Below are positions 29,208 to 37,732 of a DNA stretch of 64,000 nt, piece after piece. Each line of letters starts with the position of its first letter. Positions within the stretch are counted from its first letter, which is position 1. The stretch is from Pseudomonas oryzae. Its GTDB lineage: Bacteria > Pseudomonadota > Gammaproteobacteria > Pseudomonadales > Pseudomonadaceae. The notes under the pieces were generated by a model that saw only the letters and a list, made by a program, of their open reading frames with translations, ran no database searches and was not told the DNA's origin. The translations under genes and the position numbers were made by a program. The DNA is taken from the NCBI RefSeq assembly GCF_900104805.1, contig NZ_LT629751.1:2337001-2401000 (forward strand), in the 5' to 3' direction.

Positions 29208-31289
29208 ATGAAACGCATCCTGCCCTGCACCGCCCTCGCCCTTGCCCTGGCTGTCAGCGCCCTGCCGCTGTCGGCCCTGGCCGTGTCCAGCAACCCCTGG
29301 GACGAGCTGCAGCCCGACCGCGAGCAGACCATCGCCAGTCTCAACGTGGTCGAACTGCTCAAGCGGCACCACTACAACAAGCCGCCACTGGACGATGCGC
29401 GTTCGTCGCAGATCTTCGACGACTACCTGAAAAGCCTCGACCCGGCGCGCAGCTTCTTCACCGCCGGCGACATCCGCGACTTCGAAGCCTGGCGCAATCG
29501 CCTGGACGACTACCTGAAGAGCGGCGAGCTGCAGCCGGGCTTCGTCATCTACAAGCGTTACCTGGAGCGCGCCCAGGAGCGCTACACCTACGCCCTCGGC
29601 CTGCTGGAGCAGGGCGTCGACAAGTTCGACTTCAGCGTCGACGAGAGCCTGCAGACCGACCGCGAGAAGGCCCCGTGGGAGGCCGACAGCAAGGCGCTCG
29701 ACGAACTGTGGCGCAAGCGGGTGAAGGACGAGGTGCTGCGCCTGAAGATCGCCGGCAAGGAGCCCAAGGCCATCCAGGACCTGCTCACCAAGCGCTACGG
29801 CAACCAGCTCAAGCGCCTGGCTCAGACTCGCAGCGAGGACATCTTCCAAGCCTACATCAACGCCTTCGCGCAGACCTACGACCCGCACACCAACTACCTG
29901 TCGCCGGAAAACGCGGAAAACTTCGACATCAACATGAGTCTGTCGCTGGAAGGCATCGGCGCGGTGCTGCAGAGCGACAACGAGCACGTCAAGATCGTCC
30001 GCCTGGTCCCCGCCGGCCCGGCGGAGAAGAGCAAGCTGCTGCAACCGGCCGACCGCATCATCGGCGTCGCCCAGGGCGACAAGGAAATGGTCGACGTGAT
30101 CGGCTGGCGCCTGGACGAGGTGGTCAAGCTGATCCGCGGACCGAAGGGCTCGGTGGTGCGCCTGGAGGTCATCCCAGCCAGCAACGGCCCCAACGACCAG
30201 ACCAGCAAGGTGGTGTCGATCACCCGCGAGGCGGTCAAGCTCGAGGAGCAGGCCGCGCAGAAATCGGTGCTCAAGCTCAAGCACGAGGGCCGCGACTACA
30301 AGCTCGGGGTGATCGAGATCCCCGCCTTCTACCTCGACTTCAAGGCCTACCGCAGCGGCGATCCGGATTACAAGAGTACCACCCGCGACGTGCGCCGCCT
30401 GCTCAACGAACTGAAGCAGGAGCAGGTCGACGGCATCGTCATCGACCTGCGCGACAACGGCGGTGGCTCGCTGCAGGAAGCCACCGAGCTGACCGGCCTG
30501 TTCATCGACAAGGGCCCCACCGTGCTGGTGCGCAACAGCGACGGCCGCGTCGACGTGCTGGCCGACGAGGACAGCGGCACCTACTACAACGGCCCGCTGG
30601 CCGTGCTGGTCAACCGCCTGTCGGCCTCCGCCTCGGAGATCTTCGCCGGTGCCATGCAGGACTACCACCGCGCCCTGATTCTCGGCGGGCAGACCTTCGG
30701 CAAGGGCACCGTGCAGACCATCCAGCCGCTCAACCATGGCGAACTGAAGCTGACCCTGGCCAAGTTCTACCGGGTTTCCGGACAGAGCACCCAGCACCAG
30801 GGCGTGCTGCCGGACATCCCCTACCCGGCGATGGTGGACGTGAAGCAAATCGGCGAAAGCTCGCTGCCTGCGGCCATGCCCTGGGACCGCATAGCCCCTG
30901 CGATCCAGCCCGAAGGCGATCCGTTCCGCCCGTTCCTCAGCGAGCTGCAGGCCCGTCACGAAGCGCGCACCGCGCGCGATCCGGACTTCGTGTTCACCCG
31001 CCAGCGCCTGGCCCTCGGCCAGCAGCTGATGCAGGACACCGTGGTCAGCCTCAACGAGAAGAAACGCCGCGCTCAGCACAGCAGCATCGAGAGCCGCCAG
31101 TTGTCCCTGGAGAACGCTCGGCGCAGCGCCAAGGGCGAGGCCCTGCTCAAGGAACTCAAGGACGAAGAGGAAGAACTGGCCGCCCGCGAAGATGAAAAGC
31201 TGCCGCCGGAGAAGGACGCCTACCTCGCCGAGTCGGGACGCATCCTGCTGGACTACCTCAATCTCAATTCGGCGATCGCCCGCCACTAA
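29208..31289 (+). CDS. prc: Carboxy-terminal processing (tail-specific) protease Prc
   Basis: A 693-residue periplasmic serine protease (S41). After a signal peptide (ILPCTALALALAVSALPLSALA) come an N-terminal helical domain, a PDZ domain (about residues 240-330, SLEGIGAVLQSD ... VKLIRGPKGS), the core with IDLRDNGGGSLQEA, catalytic Ser in NRLSASASEIFAGA near residue 470 and catalytic Lys in GGQTFGKGTVQ near residue 496, and a C-terminal charged helical part. It trims or degrades periplasmic proteins from hydrophobic C-termini. ATG 29208 is chosen since the upstream frame lacks a signal sequence. A strong terminator follows. Confidence 0.95.
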   Translation: MKRILPCTALALALAVSALPLSALAVSSNPWDELQPDREQTIASLNVVELLKRHHYNKPPLDDARSSQIFDDYLKSLDPARSFFTAGDIRDFEAWRNRLDDYLKSGELQPGFVIYKRYLERAQERYTYALGLLEQGVDKFDFSVDESLQTDREKAPWEADSKALDELWRKRVKDEVLRLKIAGKEPKAIQDLLTKRYGNQLKRLAQTRSEDIFQAYINAFAQTYDPHTNYLSPENAENFDINMSLSLEGIGAVLQSDNEHVKIVRLVPAGPAEKSKLLQPADRIIGVAQGDKEMVDVIGWRLDEVVKLIRGPKGSVVRLEVIPASNGPNDQTSKVVSITREAVKLEEQAAQKSVLKLKHEGRDYKLGVIEIPAFYLDFKAYRSGDPDYKSTTRDVRRLLNELKQEQVDGIVIDLRDNGGGSLQEATELTGLFIDKGPTVLVRNSDGRVDVLADEDSGTYYNGPLAVLVNRLSASASEIFAGAMQDYHRALILGGQTFGKGTVQTIQPLNHGELKLTLAKFYRVSGQSTQHQGVLPDIPYPAMVDVKQIGESSLPAAMPWDRIAPAIQPEGDPFRPFLSELQARHEARTARDPDFVFTRQRLALGQQLMQDTVVSLNEKKRRAQHSSIESRQLSLENARRSAKGEALLKELKDEEEELAAREDEKLPPEKDAYLAESGRILLDYLNLNSAIARH

Positions 31290-31346
31290 TTGGCATCGAA
31301 GCCGGCCGTCGTCATCAGGCAGTCACAATTTAGTCGTGAAATCTGC

Positions 31347-31375
31347 ACGCCCCGACAGAAGTCGGGGCGTTCTTC
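31347..31375 (+). terminator. Rho-independent terminator after prc
   Basis: A perfect 10-bp stem (ACGCCCCGAC / GTCGGGGCGT, loop AGAA) followed by TCTTC lies 58 bases after the prc stop and 20 bases before the EAL gene start. Confidence 0.8.
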
Positions 31376-31394
31376 ATAGACTGCCGAGCACTGC

Positions 31395-32162
31395 ATGACC
31401 ACCATCGAACAGTTGAGCGAACTGCAACGGATCCTTGCCGACAACCAGCTCAACACCCTGTTCCAGCCGATCTTCTCGCTCACCGCTCGGCGCATCCAGG
31501 GCTACGAGGCACTCAGTCGCGGCCCGTCCAACAGCCCGCTGCACTCCCCTCTGGCGCTGTTCTCCGTAGCCCGCCGCGCCGGCCGGCTCAACGAGCTGGA
31601 AATGGCCTGCCGCACCCGCGCCTGCGCGCGCTTCAGCCAGTATGCACGGCACAGCATGCTCTACCTCAACGTCTCCCCGGAGTCGCTGGTCGAGCCTGGC
31701 CACCAGTCCGGACTCACCCTGCGCCTGCTCAGGTCGTTCGGTCTGGAGCCCTCGCAGGTGGTGATCGAGCTGACCGAACAGACGCCCATCGAGGACTTCG
31801 ACCTGCTCGACCGGGCCCTGCACCACTATCGCGCCATGGGCTTCTCGATCGCCCTCGACGACCTGGGGGCCGGCTATTCCAGCCTGCGCCTGTGGTCGGA
31901 GCTGCGCCCGGACATCGTCAAGATCGACCGCCACTTCATCGACGGCATCCACCTCGACCCGCTCAAGCGCGAGTTCGTCGGCTCCATCCTGCAGGTCGCC
32001 AGGACGGCGCGGGCGCGGGTGATCGCCGAGGGCGTCGAGCAGCCCGGCGAACTGCAGCAGCTGGCGCGGATGGGCGTGGATCTGGTGCAGGGCTACCTGC
32101 TCGGCCGCCCCCAGGAGCGGCCGGCCGAGCACATCCTGCCGGGCTGGCAGGCCAGCGCCTGA
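31395..32162 (+). CDS. Stand-alone EAL-domain c-di-GMP phosphodiesterase
   Basis: A 255-residue protein that is only an EAL domain. Catalytic motifs are retained: YEALSRGP (EAL) near residue 37, LNVSPES (metal-binding Asn), IELTEQ, ALDDLGAGYSSL (metal-binding DD), VKID (catalytic Lys), AEGVE and QGYLLGRP. It is therefore predicted to cleave c-di-GMP to pGpG. From memory, the prc neighbour in P. aeruginosa is a longer EAL-CBS-GGDEF protein; here the last two domains are absent and no remnant of them follows before the convergent gene. It has no signal peptide or membrane segment. Confidence 0.9.
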   Translation: MTTIEQLSELQRILADNQLNTLFQPIFSLTARRIQGYEALSRGPSNSPLHSPLALFSVARRAGRLNELEMACRTRACARFSQYARHSMLYLNVSPESLVEPGHQSGLTLRLLRSFGLEPSQVVIELTEQTPIEDFDLLDRALHHYRAMGFSIALDDLGAGYSSLRLWSELRPDIVKIDRHFIDGIHLDPLKREFVGSILQVARTARARVIAEGVEQPGELQQLARMGVDLVQGYLLGRPQERPAEHILPGWQASA

Positions 32163-32165
32163 GTC

Positions 32166-32642
32166 CTACAACCCCAGCGCTCGGGCCCGCGCCTGCAGCC
32201 GCTCGGCGGCTGCGGGATCGGCCGGCACGCCGGGGGCGCCTTCGCGCAGCAGCTCGGCCAGCCGCAACGCCGCCAGCGGGTGCCCGGCGTCGGCCGCCTG
32301 TTGCCACCAGCGCAGCGCCTCGGCCGCGTCAGGCGCCCGCTGCGGGCCACCCTTGAAGGCCTGCACGCCGAGCTGGAAGGCCGCCTTGGCCTGCCCCTGC
32401 GCCGCCGCCAGACGCAGCAGGCGCAGCCCCTCCTCGCGCGCGCCCAGCCCCTGGCCACGGAACAGCAGCAGATGGCCGTAGAAGTCCTGAGCCCGCGCAT
32501 CGCCCAGGCCAGCCATGCGCGCGAACTGACCCTCCATCCAGCGCCAGGCGCGTGGCTGCCTGACCAGGGCATCGCTGCGCAGCAGCAGACGCGCCGCCAT
32601 GTAGCCTGCACGCGCCCGCAGGCGCCAGTAGAGCATCTTCAT
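32166..32642 (-). CDS. Sel1-like repeat protein
   Basis: A 158-residue alpha-helical repeat protein. Sel1 units are seen in GLRLLRLAAAQGQAKAAFQLG near residue 76 and ALRWWQQAADAGHPLAALRLAELL near residue 112, preceded by a less regular unit (GDARAQDFYGHLLLFRGQG). It probably mediates protein contacts. ATG 32642 overlaps the stop of the upstream gene (ATGA); an in-frame ATG two codons later is also possible. It is the last gene of a coupled three-gene operon and converges on the EAL gene with a three-base gap. Confidence 0.8.
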   Translation of the reverse strand: MKMLYWRLRARAGYMAARLLLRSDALVRQPRAWRWMEGQFARMAGLGDARAQDFYGHLLLFRGQGLGAREEGLRLLRLAAAQGQAKAAFQLGVQAFKGGPQRAPDAAEALRWWQQAADAGHPLAALRLAELLREGAPGVPADPAAAERLQARARALGL

Positions 32643-33007
32643 GCGTCGGACCTGATGAACTCGAAGGCGAACACGCGCGCCACCTCGGCCGCGTGCCAGG
32701 CCGCCGCCGCAGCGCCATCCGGCGCACCGCTGAAACAGCCGAGGCGGCTGGCATGCTCGAAGAAGCCTGGGCGCGGCAGGCGGCTGGCCCCCTGGCTGAT
32801 GACCAGGGCGCTGCGCAGCGGCTGTCCGGCGCGCGCGTCGAGCATCGCCAGATGCTCGAGGGCGGCGGTCAGGGTGGCCATGGCCGGCGCCGGCAACTGC
32901 AACCGCTCGATCAGCGAGCGGTAGGTCAGCAGGTGGCGCTGACGCTGCGCCTCGGCCAGGGCATCCAGCAGGCCCTGCCAGTGCAGGCGGCTGATGCGCA
33001 GGGTCAA
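32639..33007 (-). CDS. Conserved hypothetical protein in XRE operon
   Basis: A 122-residue protein (begins MTLRISRLHWQGLLDALAEA) with a central helical part containing LLTYRSLIERLQLPAPAMATLT and a C-terminal Ala-rich part ending FEFIRSDA. No signal peptide or catalytic motif is visible. The N-terminal half resembles a winged-helix type fold, but I cannot name a family. It overlaps its upstream and downstream genes by four bases each, so it is translationally coupled to both. Confidence 0.7.
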   Translation of the reverse strand: MTLRISRLHWQGLLDALAEAQRQRHLLTYRSLIERLQLPAPAMATLTAALEHLAMLDARAGQPLRSALVISQGASRLPRPGFFEHASRLGCFSGAPDGAAAAAWHAAEVARVFAFEFIRSDA

Positions 33008-33348
33008 CCCGGTTGCCCCGCGACCGCTGCGGCGAACACGCGGGCCAACGCGTGCTGGATGGCCTGATCGGGCTGGCGTTCGCCACTCTCGATCATGGCC
33101 AGATAGTGGGGGCTGATGCCGACGGAGCGCGCCAGTTGCTCCTGACTCAGGTTGCGGGCCTCACGCAGCTCGCGCAACCGCTCCAGCACGAAGGGTTGCG
33201 ACTGCGGTTGCGTCTCGACCTGCCTGGAAGCCAACGGCTCGCGTCCCGCCGCCCGCAGCAGCTCCTGAAACTCCGCCCAGGGCAGCACGGCGTATTCCGC
33301 CTGGCCGTCACGCTCGATTACCTGTACGTTCATGCTTTCATCACTCAT
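33004..33348 (-). CDS. XRE-family helix-turn-helix regulator
   Basis: A 114-residue protein with a C-terminal Cro/C1-type HTH at about residues 50-105 (RLRELREARNLSQEQLARSVGISPHYLAMIESGERQPDQ, read as motifs). The N-terminal part (NVQVIERDGQAEYAVLPWAEFQELL) resembles the prevent-host-death/antitoxin-like strand that precedes HTH domains in some regulators. Starts at 33348 and 33333 are both possible; no clear ribosome-binding site decides. It begins a coupled operon with a hypothetical and a Sel1 protein and may control it. Confidence 0.82.
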   Translation of the reverse strand: MSDESMNVQVIERDGQAEYAVLPWAEFQELLRAAGREPLASRQVETQPQSQPFVLERLRELREARNLSQEQLARSVGISPHYLAMIESGERQPDQAIQHALARVFAAAVAGQPG

Positions 33349-33769
33349 GGCGAATACTGTTTTAATTCTAACAGCCCCAAGCAAACCGGCTGCCGCCACC
33401 GACAGTGACCCGCATCACAGGCCATCCGGCGCGACCGCCTGTCGCAGCAGGCCTCCCGAAACGGGCGAAAACCCCGGCGAGGCCCATGGTTACTGGGCTT
33501 GGTGGCGTTACCCACAAAAGCTGTGGATAACCTTGTGAACAATAACTGGAAGACTCCCCTCAACCCCCATGAACCGAGGCTTCCAGACAGATCGGGTATT
33601 TTTTGTTCAACGTAAAAATACCTTAAAAATCAGTCTCTTAAAAATTCTGTCAGGCACGCGCAGAGCCTCTTGACAGCAGGCCGACTGCCCTCTAGCGACA
33701 GCTCGCCCGCCCCATGACGCGCGACTTTCGACCCTGGTTTCGGCTCCCTTCGTCAAGGGTGTTATCCAC
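33349..33769. other. AT-richer intergenic region with two inverted DnaA boxes
   Basis: About 420 bases between the XRE gene and the FKBP terminator, distinctly AT-richer between 33500 and 33660 (runs such as AAAAATACCTTAAAAAT). No ORF with a credible start is seen. It contains two perfect TTATCCACA-type DnaA boxes in opposite orientation (listed separately). Confidence 0.45.
33522..33530 (-). promoter_or_regulatory. DnaA box (perfect 9-mer)
   Basis: TGTGGATAA on the plus strand is the reverse complement of the consensus DnaA box TTATCCACA. It faces the second box 231 bases away. A chance 9-mer match is possible in 64 kb. Confidence 0.45.
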
Positions 33770-33770
33770 A
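33762..33770 (+). promoter_or_regulatory. DnaA box (perfect 9-mer)
   Basis: TTATCCACA on the plus strand, exact DnaA consensus, directly beside the FKBP terminator and in inverted orientation to the box at 33522-33530. Confidence 0.45.
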
Positions 33771-33800
33771 GAAACACAAACGCCCCGACAAGCGGGGCGT
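33770..33800 (-). terminator. Rho-independent terminator after the FKBP gene
   Basis: On the minus strand an 8-bp perfect stem (ACGCCCCG / CGGGGCGT) is followed by TTTGTGTTTC. It lies about 25 bases after the FKBP stop codon. Confidence 0.85.
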
Positions 33801-33825
33801 CTGCGATCACGAACCAGTGGCTGGG

Positions 33826-34533
33826 TTACTGGGCCTTTTCCTGGATGCCCAGCAGCTCCAGCTCGAACACCAGCACCGAGTTGGCCGGAATCATCGGGCT
33901 CGGGCTCTGCGCGCCGTAGGCCAGCTCGCTGGGAATGTACAGCTTGTACTTCTCACCGACGTGCATGAGCTGCAGACCCTCGACCCAGCCCGGGATCACG
34001 CCGCCGACCGGCAGGTCGATCGGCGCGCCGCGCTGGATGGAGCTATCGAATACGGTACCGTCGATCAGCTTGCCCTCGTAGTGGACGCTGACCACGTCGT
34101 CGGCCTTGGGCTGGGCACCATCGGCCTTCTTCAGCACTTCGTACTGCAGGCCGGAGGCGGTGGTGGTCACGCCTTCGCGCTTGCCGTTGTCCTCGAGGAA
34201 CTTCTTGCCGGCCTTGGCGTTTTCGTCGGCAAGGGCGGTCATGCGCTCTTCCGCGCGCTTCTGCAGGAAACCGAAGGCCTCCATGAGCTGGTCGTCGGTC
34301 AGACGCTGCTCCTTCTTCGCCAGGGCGTCCTCGATACCCAGGGCCACGGCCTTGGAATCGAGGTCGTCCATGCCTTCCTGAGCCAGGCTGCGCCCCATGT
34401 TCAGACCGATGCCATAGGAAGCCTTCTGCGCGGGGGTCTTGAGCTCCAGCTCCTTCTCCGCGGCCTGCTTGTCGCAGCCAGCGAGAACCAGACCGACCAG
34501 AGCCACCGCAGCGGCCAACCGATGATGTTTCAT
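33826..34533 (-). CDS. FKBP-type peptidyl-prolyl isomerase, lipoprotein (FkpA/Mip-like)
   Basis: A 235-residue envelope foldase. The N-terminus has a lipoprotein signal with lipobox LAGC (Cys20), then a dimerising helical domain (TPAQKASYGIGLNMGRSLAQEG) and a C-terminal FKBP domain (VVSVHYEGKLIDGTVFDSS, IPGWVEGLQLMHVGEKYKLYIP, ELAYG). It assists folding of outer-membrane and periplasmic proteins. The gene lies downstream of the two tRNA genes on the same strand, and ends at a good terminator. Confidence 0.95.
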   Translation of the reverse strand: MKHHRLAAAVALVGLVLAGCDKQAAEKELELKTPAQKASYGIGLNMGRSLAQEGMDDLDSKAVALGIEDALAKKEQRLTDDQLMEAFGFLQKRAEERMTALADENAKAGKKFLEDNGKREGVTTTASGLQYEVLKKADGAQPKADDVVSVHYEGKLIDGTVFDSSIQRGAPIDLPVGGVIPGWVEGLQLMHVGEKYKLYIPSELAYGAQSPSPMIPANSVLVFELELLGIQEKAQ

Positions 34534-34718
34534 GCTTGTTCCTTAGTGATGGGTGCCACAGCGGCATACTCGGAGAACCGCGAGCTTAGCAGGCTGCCGA
34601 TGCCACTGCCACGATTAGGAATATTGGAAAGCAGAAACGACGAAAAGTTCAAAGCGCACAATTCGCCTTGAACTTGATATGAAATAAAGTCTTGATTTGT
34701 CACTTTGGGGAGGGAAAG

Positions 34719-34795
34719 TGGCGCAGCGGACGGGACTCGAACCCGCGACCCCCGGCGTGACAGGCCGGTATTCTAACCGACTGAACTACCGCTGC
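34719..34795 (-). tRNA. tRNA-Asp (GTC)
   Basis: A 77-nt cloverleaf on the minus strand, 5' GCAGCGG pairing with CCGCTGC, encoded CCA, D-loop AGTTCAGTCGGTTAGA, anticodon loop CCTGTCACG with GTC, and TTCGAGTC T-loop. It closely follows the E. coli tRNA-Asp pattern. It is the second gene of a tRNA-Val - tRNA-Asp pair. Confidence 0.97.
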
Positions 34796-34810
34796 GCGTA
34801 ACCTCGAGAG

Positions 34811-34886
34811 TGGTGGGTGATGACGGGATCGAACCGCCGACCCTCTGCTTGTAAGGCAGATGCTCTCCCAGCTGAGCTAATCACCC
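34811..34886 (-). tRNA. tRNA-Val (TAC)
   Basis: A 76-nt cloverleaf on the minus strand with GGGTGAT / ATCACCC acceptor stem, encoded CCA, D-loop TAGCTCAGCTGGGAGAGC, anticodon loop CTTACAA with TAC, and TTCGATCC T-loop. Fifteen bases separate it from tRNA-Asp, so they share a precursor. Confidence 0.97.
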
Positions 34887-35075
34887 ATTCAGTTGCATTC
34901 GCATGTTTGCGTTTGCTCTCGAAGTGATGCGCATTCTAGGGATGCCCCTCCCCCTTGGCAAGTCTTTTTTCAAAAAAAATTTCGAGGCAAACCAAACACT
35001 TGGCGCAATCGTCTGTGGCCGGCGAAGGCGCCAGCAGGAATAATGCCCTCTTTGCCCGAGGAGAACTTCGTCGCC

Positions 35076-35996
35076 ATGTGGTTCCGCAACCTGCTCGTTT
35101 ATCGCCTGACCCAGGACCTGCAACTGGACGCCGAGAAGCTCGAGGCCGCGCTGGCCGGCAAGCCGGCACGCCCCTGCGCCAGCCAGGAGCTGTTCACCTA
35201 CGGCTTCGTCGCCCCGTTGGGCAAGGGTGGCGATGCGCCGCTGGTGCATGCCAGCCAGGACTTCTTCCTGGTCGCCGCACGCAAGGAGGAGCGCATCCTC
35301 CCCGGCAGCGTGGTGCGCGACGCGCTGCAGGAGAAGATCGACGAGATCGAGACCCAGCAGATGCGCAAGGTCTACAAGAAGGAGCGCGACCAGCTCAAGG
35401 ACGAGATCGTGCAGGCCTTCCTGCCGCGCGCCTTCATCCGCCGCTCGACGACCCGCGCGGCCATCGCCCCGCAGCAGGGGCTGATCCTGGTCGACGCGGC
35501 CAGCCCGAAGAAGGCCGAGGACTTGCTGTCCACCCTGCGCGAAGTCCTCGGCTCGCTACCGGTGCGTCCGCTGTCGGTGAAGATCGCCCCCACTGCCACC
35601 TTCACCGCCTGGATGAAGGACCAGCACGCCAGCAACGGCCTGGTGCTGCTCGACGAGTGCGAGTTGCGCGACACCCACGAGGATGGCGGCATCGTGCGCT
35701 GCAAGCGCCAGGACCTGGGCAGCGACGAGGTGCAGAACCACCTGGCCGCCGGCAAGCTGGTGACCAAACTGAGCCTGGCCTGGTCGGACAAGCTGTCGCT
35801 GCTGATCGACGACAAGCTCGCCCTCAAGCGCCTGCGCTTCGAGGACCTGCTGCAGGAACAGGCCGAACAGGACGGCGGCGACGATGCCCTGGCCCAGCAG
35901 GACGCCAGCTTCACCCTGATGATGCTGACCTTCGCCGAGTTCCTGCCGCAGCTGATCGAGGCCCTCGGCGGCGAGGAGATTCCCCAGGGCATCTGA
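35076..35996 (+). CDS. rdgC: Recombination-associated protein RdgC
   Basis: A 306-residue ring-forming DNA-binding protein, the exact usual length. Family sequence: [15 protein letters not shown] at the N-terminus, [17 protein letters not shown] near residue 34, [22 protein letters not shown] near residue 96 and the C-terminal [16 protein letters not shown]. RdgC binds duplex DNA and limits RecA activity. ATG 35076 is confirmed by the conserved N-terminal motif, although the ribosome-binding site (GAGGAG) lies rather far upstream. It is divergent from the tRNA genes. Confidence 0.95.
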   Translation: MWFRNLLVYRLTQDLQLDAEKLEAALAGKPARPCASQELFTYGFVAPLGKGGDAPLVHASQDFFLVAARKEERILPGSVVRDALQEKIDEIETQQMRKVYKKERDQLKDEIVQAFLPRAFIRRSTTRAAIAPQQGLILVDAASPKKAEDLLSTLREVLGSLPVRPLSVKIAPTATFTAWMKDQHASNGLVLLDECELRDTHEDGGIVRCKRQDLGSDEVQNHLAAGKLVTKLSLAWSDKLSLLIDDKLALKRLRFEDLLQEQAEQDGGDDALAQQDASFTLMMLTFAEFLPQLIEALGGEEIPQGI

Positions 35997-36058
35997 CGCC
36001 TGTCGGGATAGCCGGCGGCGACCTTGCACCATGGCGGTGCACAGGCATAATGTCGGGC

Positions 36059-36110
36059 CTGTGAGGACGACCTCACCACTCGTCGAGTGAGCCCCCGGGG
36101 ACGGCCCCTC
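36059..36110 (+). promoter_or_regulatory. Guanidine-II (mini-ykkC) riboswitch
   Basis: Two short hairpins each with an ACGR tetraloop: GTGAGG-ACGA-CCTCAC at 36061-36076 and GGGG-ACGG-CCCC at 36097-36108, separated by a 20-base linker. This is the defining architecture of the guanidine-II riboswitch. It sits 25 bases before the sugE/gdx start and just upstream of its GGAGGAAGG ribosome-binding site, so guanidinium should release translation of the exporter. Confidence 0.88.
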
Positions 36111-36134
36111 CATCTGCATCCGGAGGAAGGTCCC

Positions 36135-36449
36135 TTGTCCTGGCTCATCCTGCTGCTCGCCGGCCTGTTCGAGGTCGGCTGGGCCATCGGCCTGAAATAC
36201 AGCGACGGCTTCAGCCGTCCGCTGCCCACCGTCCTGACCATCGCCGCCATGCTCACCAGCATCGCCCTGCTCGGCCTGGCGATGAAGTCGCTACCGCTGG
36301 GCACCGCCTATGCGGTGTGGACCGGCATCGGCGCGCTCGGCACGCTGATCGCCGGCGCCCTGCTGTTCGGCGAAGTGCTGACACCGCTGCGCCTGCTCAG
36401 CATCCTGCTGATCGCAAGCGGCCTGGCCGGTCTCAAGCTGGCCGGCTGA
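36135..36449 (+). CDS. sugE: Guanidinium exporter Gdx / SugE (SMR family)
   Basis: A 104-residue small multidrug resistance protein with four membrane segments. The conserved Glu13 lies in [19 protein letters not shown], and this whole motif is typical of the guanidinium/H+ antiporter Gdx branch rather than EmrE. The start is a TTG at 36135 with GGAGGAAGG nine bases upstream; no ATG fits. A guanidine-II riboswitch directly upstream supports the substrate assignment. A bidirectional terminator follows. Confidence 0.95.
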   Translation: MSWLILLLAGLFEVGWAIGLKYSDGFSRPLPTVLTIAAMLTSIALLGLAMKSLPLGTAYAVWTGIGALGTLIAGALLFGEVLTPLRLLSILLIASGLAGLKLAG

Positions 36450-36460
36450 AACGCCAGGCA

Positions 36461-36492
36461 CCAAAAAGGCGACCCTCGGGTCGCCTTTTCTT
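36461..36492. terminator. Bidirectional terminator between sugE and rluB
   Basis: A near-perfect stem AAAAAGGCGACCC / GGGTCGCCTTTT with loop TC, A-run on one side and TTTTCTTT on the other, placed between the two convergent genes so that it can serve both strands. Confidence 0.88.
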
Positions 36493-36502
36493 TGGCCGCC
36501 GC

Positions 36503-37618
36503 TTACTTGCCGCGCCGGAAACCGGGGCGCTGGCCCTCGCCCGCGGGCTGCGGACGACGCTTGGCCGGCTGCGGTGCCGCCGGCTTGCGCGAGGGACGCT
36601 CGCTCAGGTTCGGCGCGCTGCGCTCGTCGCGCGGCTTGGCCGGACGCTTGCCGCGCACGTCGGCCGGGCGCTCGGCGATCACCGAGCCCTGCTGCTCGCG
36701 GCCGCGGCCTTCGCCACGCCCCGGACGACCTTCGGCGCGTTCGCCACGCGGCGCGCGGCCACGCTCGGGCACCGGCTTGGCCGACTTGCGCTGCAGGCGG
36801 TCGAGCTTCTCGCGCAGCTTGCCCTTCATGCCCGGCAGGGCGACCGGCTTGAGGCCGACCTCGGCGGCGAGGATGTCCACCTCGCCCTGCTCCATCTCGC
36901 GCCAGCGACCCACCGACAGGTCAGCAGTGAGAAACACCGGCCCGAAGCGCACGCGCTTCAAGCGGCTGACCACCAGCCCCTGGGACTCCCACAGGCGGCG
37001 CACCTCGCGGTTGCGGCCTTCCATCACCACGCAGTGGAACCAGCGGTTGAAGCCGTCGCCCTGGGGCGCTTCCTTGATATCGGTGAAGCGCGCCGGACCG
37101 TCCTCGAGCATCACGCCGTTCTTCAGCGTCTCGATCATCTCCTCGGTGACCTCGCCACGCACGCGCACGGCGTACTCGCGGTCCATCTCGTAGGAGGGAT
37201 GCATCAGGCGGTTGGCCAGCTCGCCGTCGGTGGTGAACAGCAGCAGGCCGGTGGTGTTGATGTCGAGACGGCCGATGTTGATCCAGCGGCCGCTCTTCGG
37301 GCGCGGCAGGCGGTCGAACACGGTCGGCCGGCCTTCCGGGTCGGAGCGGGTGCACACCTCGCCTTCGGGCTTGTTGTAGATCAGCACGCGGCGCACCACC
37401 TCGTCCTCCTCGCGGCGCAGCAGGCGGCCGTCGAGGGCGATGGCGTCGCTCGGGCCGACGCGCTGGCCGAGGGTGGCCTCCACGCCGTTGACCTTGACGC
37501 GTCCCTGGGTGATCCACTCCTCGACGTCGCGCCGAGAGCCGACGCCCATGCGCGCCAGCACCTTCTGCAGTTTTTCGCCGACGGGGCGGTGTTCTTCGTG
37601 AATATGGGCTTCGGTCAT
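36503..37618 (-). CDS. rluB: 23S rRNA pseudouridine(2605) synthase RluB
   Basis: A 371-residue protein: N-terminal S4 RNA-binding domain ([30 protein letters not shown]), catalytic domain with [20 protein letters not shown] (catalytic Asp near residue 115), and an approximately 110-residue basic tail rich in Arg, Gly and Pro ([17 protein letters not shown]). Such tails are common in pseudomonad RluB and probably bind RNA nonspecifically. ATG 37618 follows GGGAGG; an in-frame GTG three codons upstream is less likely. It follows scpB on the same strand. Confidence 0.93.
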   Translation of the reverse strand: MTEAHIHEEHRPVGEKLQKVLARMGVGSRRDVEEWITQGRVKVNGVEATLGQRVGPSDAIALDGRLLRREEDEVVRRVLIYNKPEGEVCTRSDPEGRPTVFDRLPRPKSGRWINIGRLDINTTGLLLFTTDGELANRLMHPSYEMDREYAVRVRGEVTEEMIETLKNGVMLEDGPARFTDIKEAPQGDGFNRWFHCVVMEGRNREVRRLWESQGLVVSRLKRVRFGPVFLTADLSVGRWREMEQGEVDILAAEVGLKPVALPGMKGKLREKLDRLQRKSAKPVPERGRAPRGERAEGRPGRGEGRGREQQGSVIAERPADVRGKRPAKPRDERSAPNLSERPSRKPAAPQPAKRRPQPAGEGQRPGFRRGK

Positions 37619-37732
37619 GCTGGGCACCTCCCGGTGGAACCGGACGCTATGAAGTGAATCGATGAATCAAGGGGCGCGCATCATACGCCCATCCCCGCCC
37701 GCGCGCACCGGGCAGACGGCCGCAGGGCCCGA

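Noticed and set aside
34719-34886. tRNA genes as an integration site for the island
   Set aside because: They are about 20 kb away from the low-GC segment and no partial tRNA copy was seen near 54.5 or 61.8 kb.
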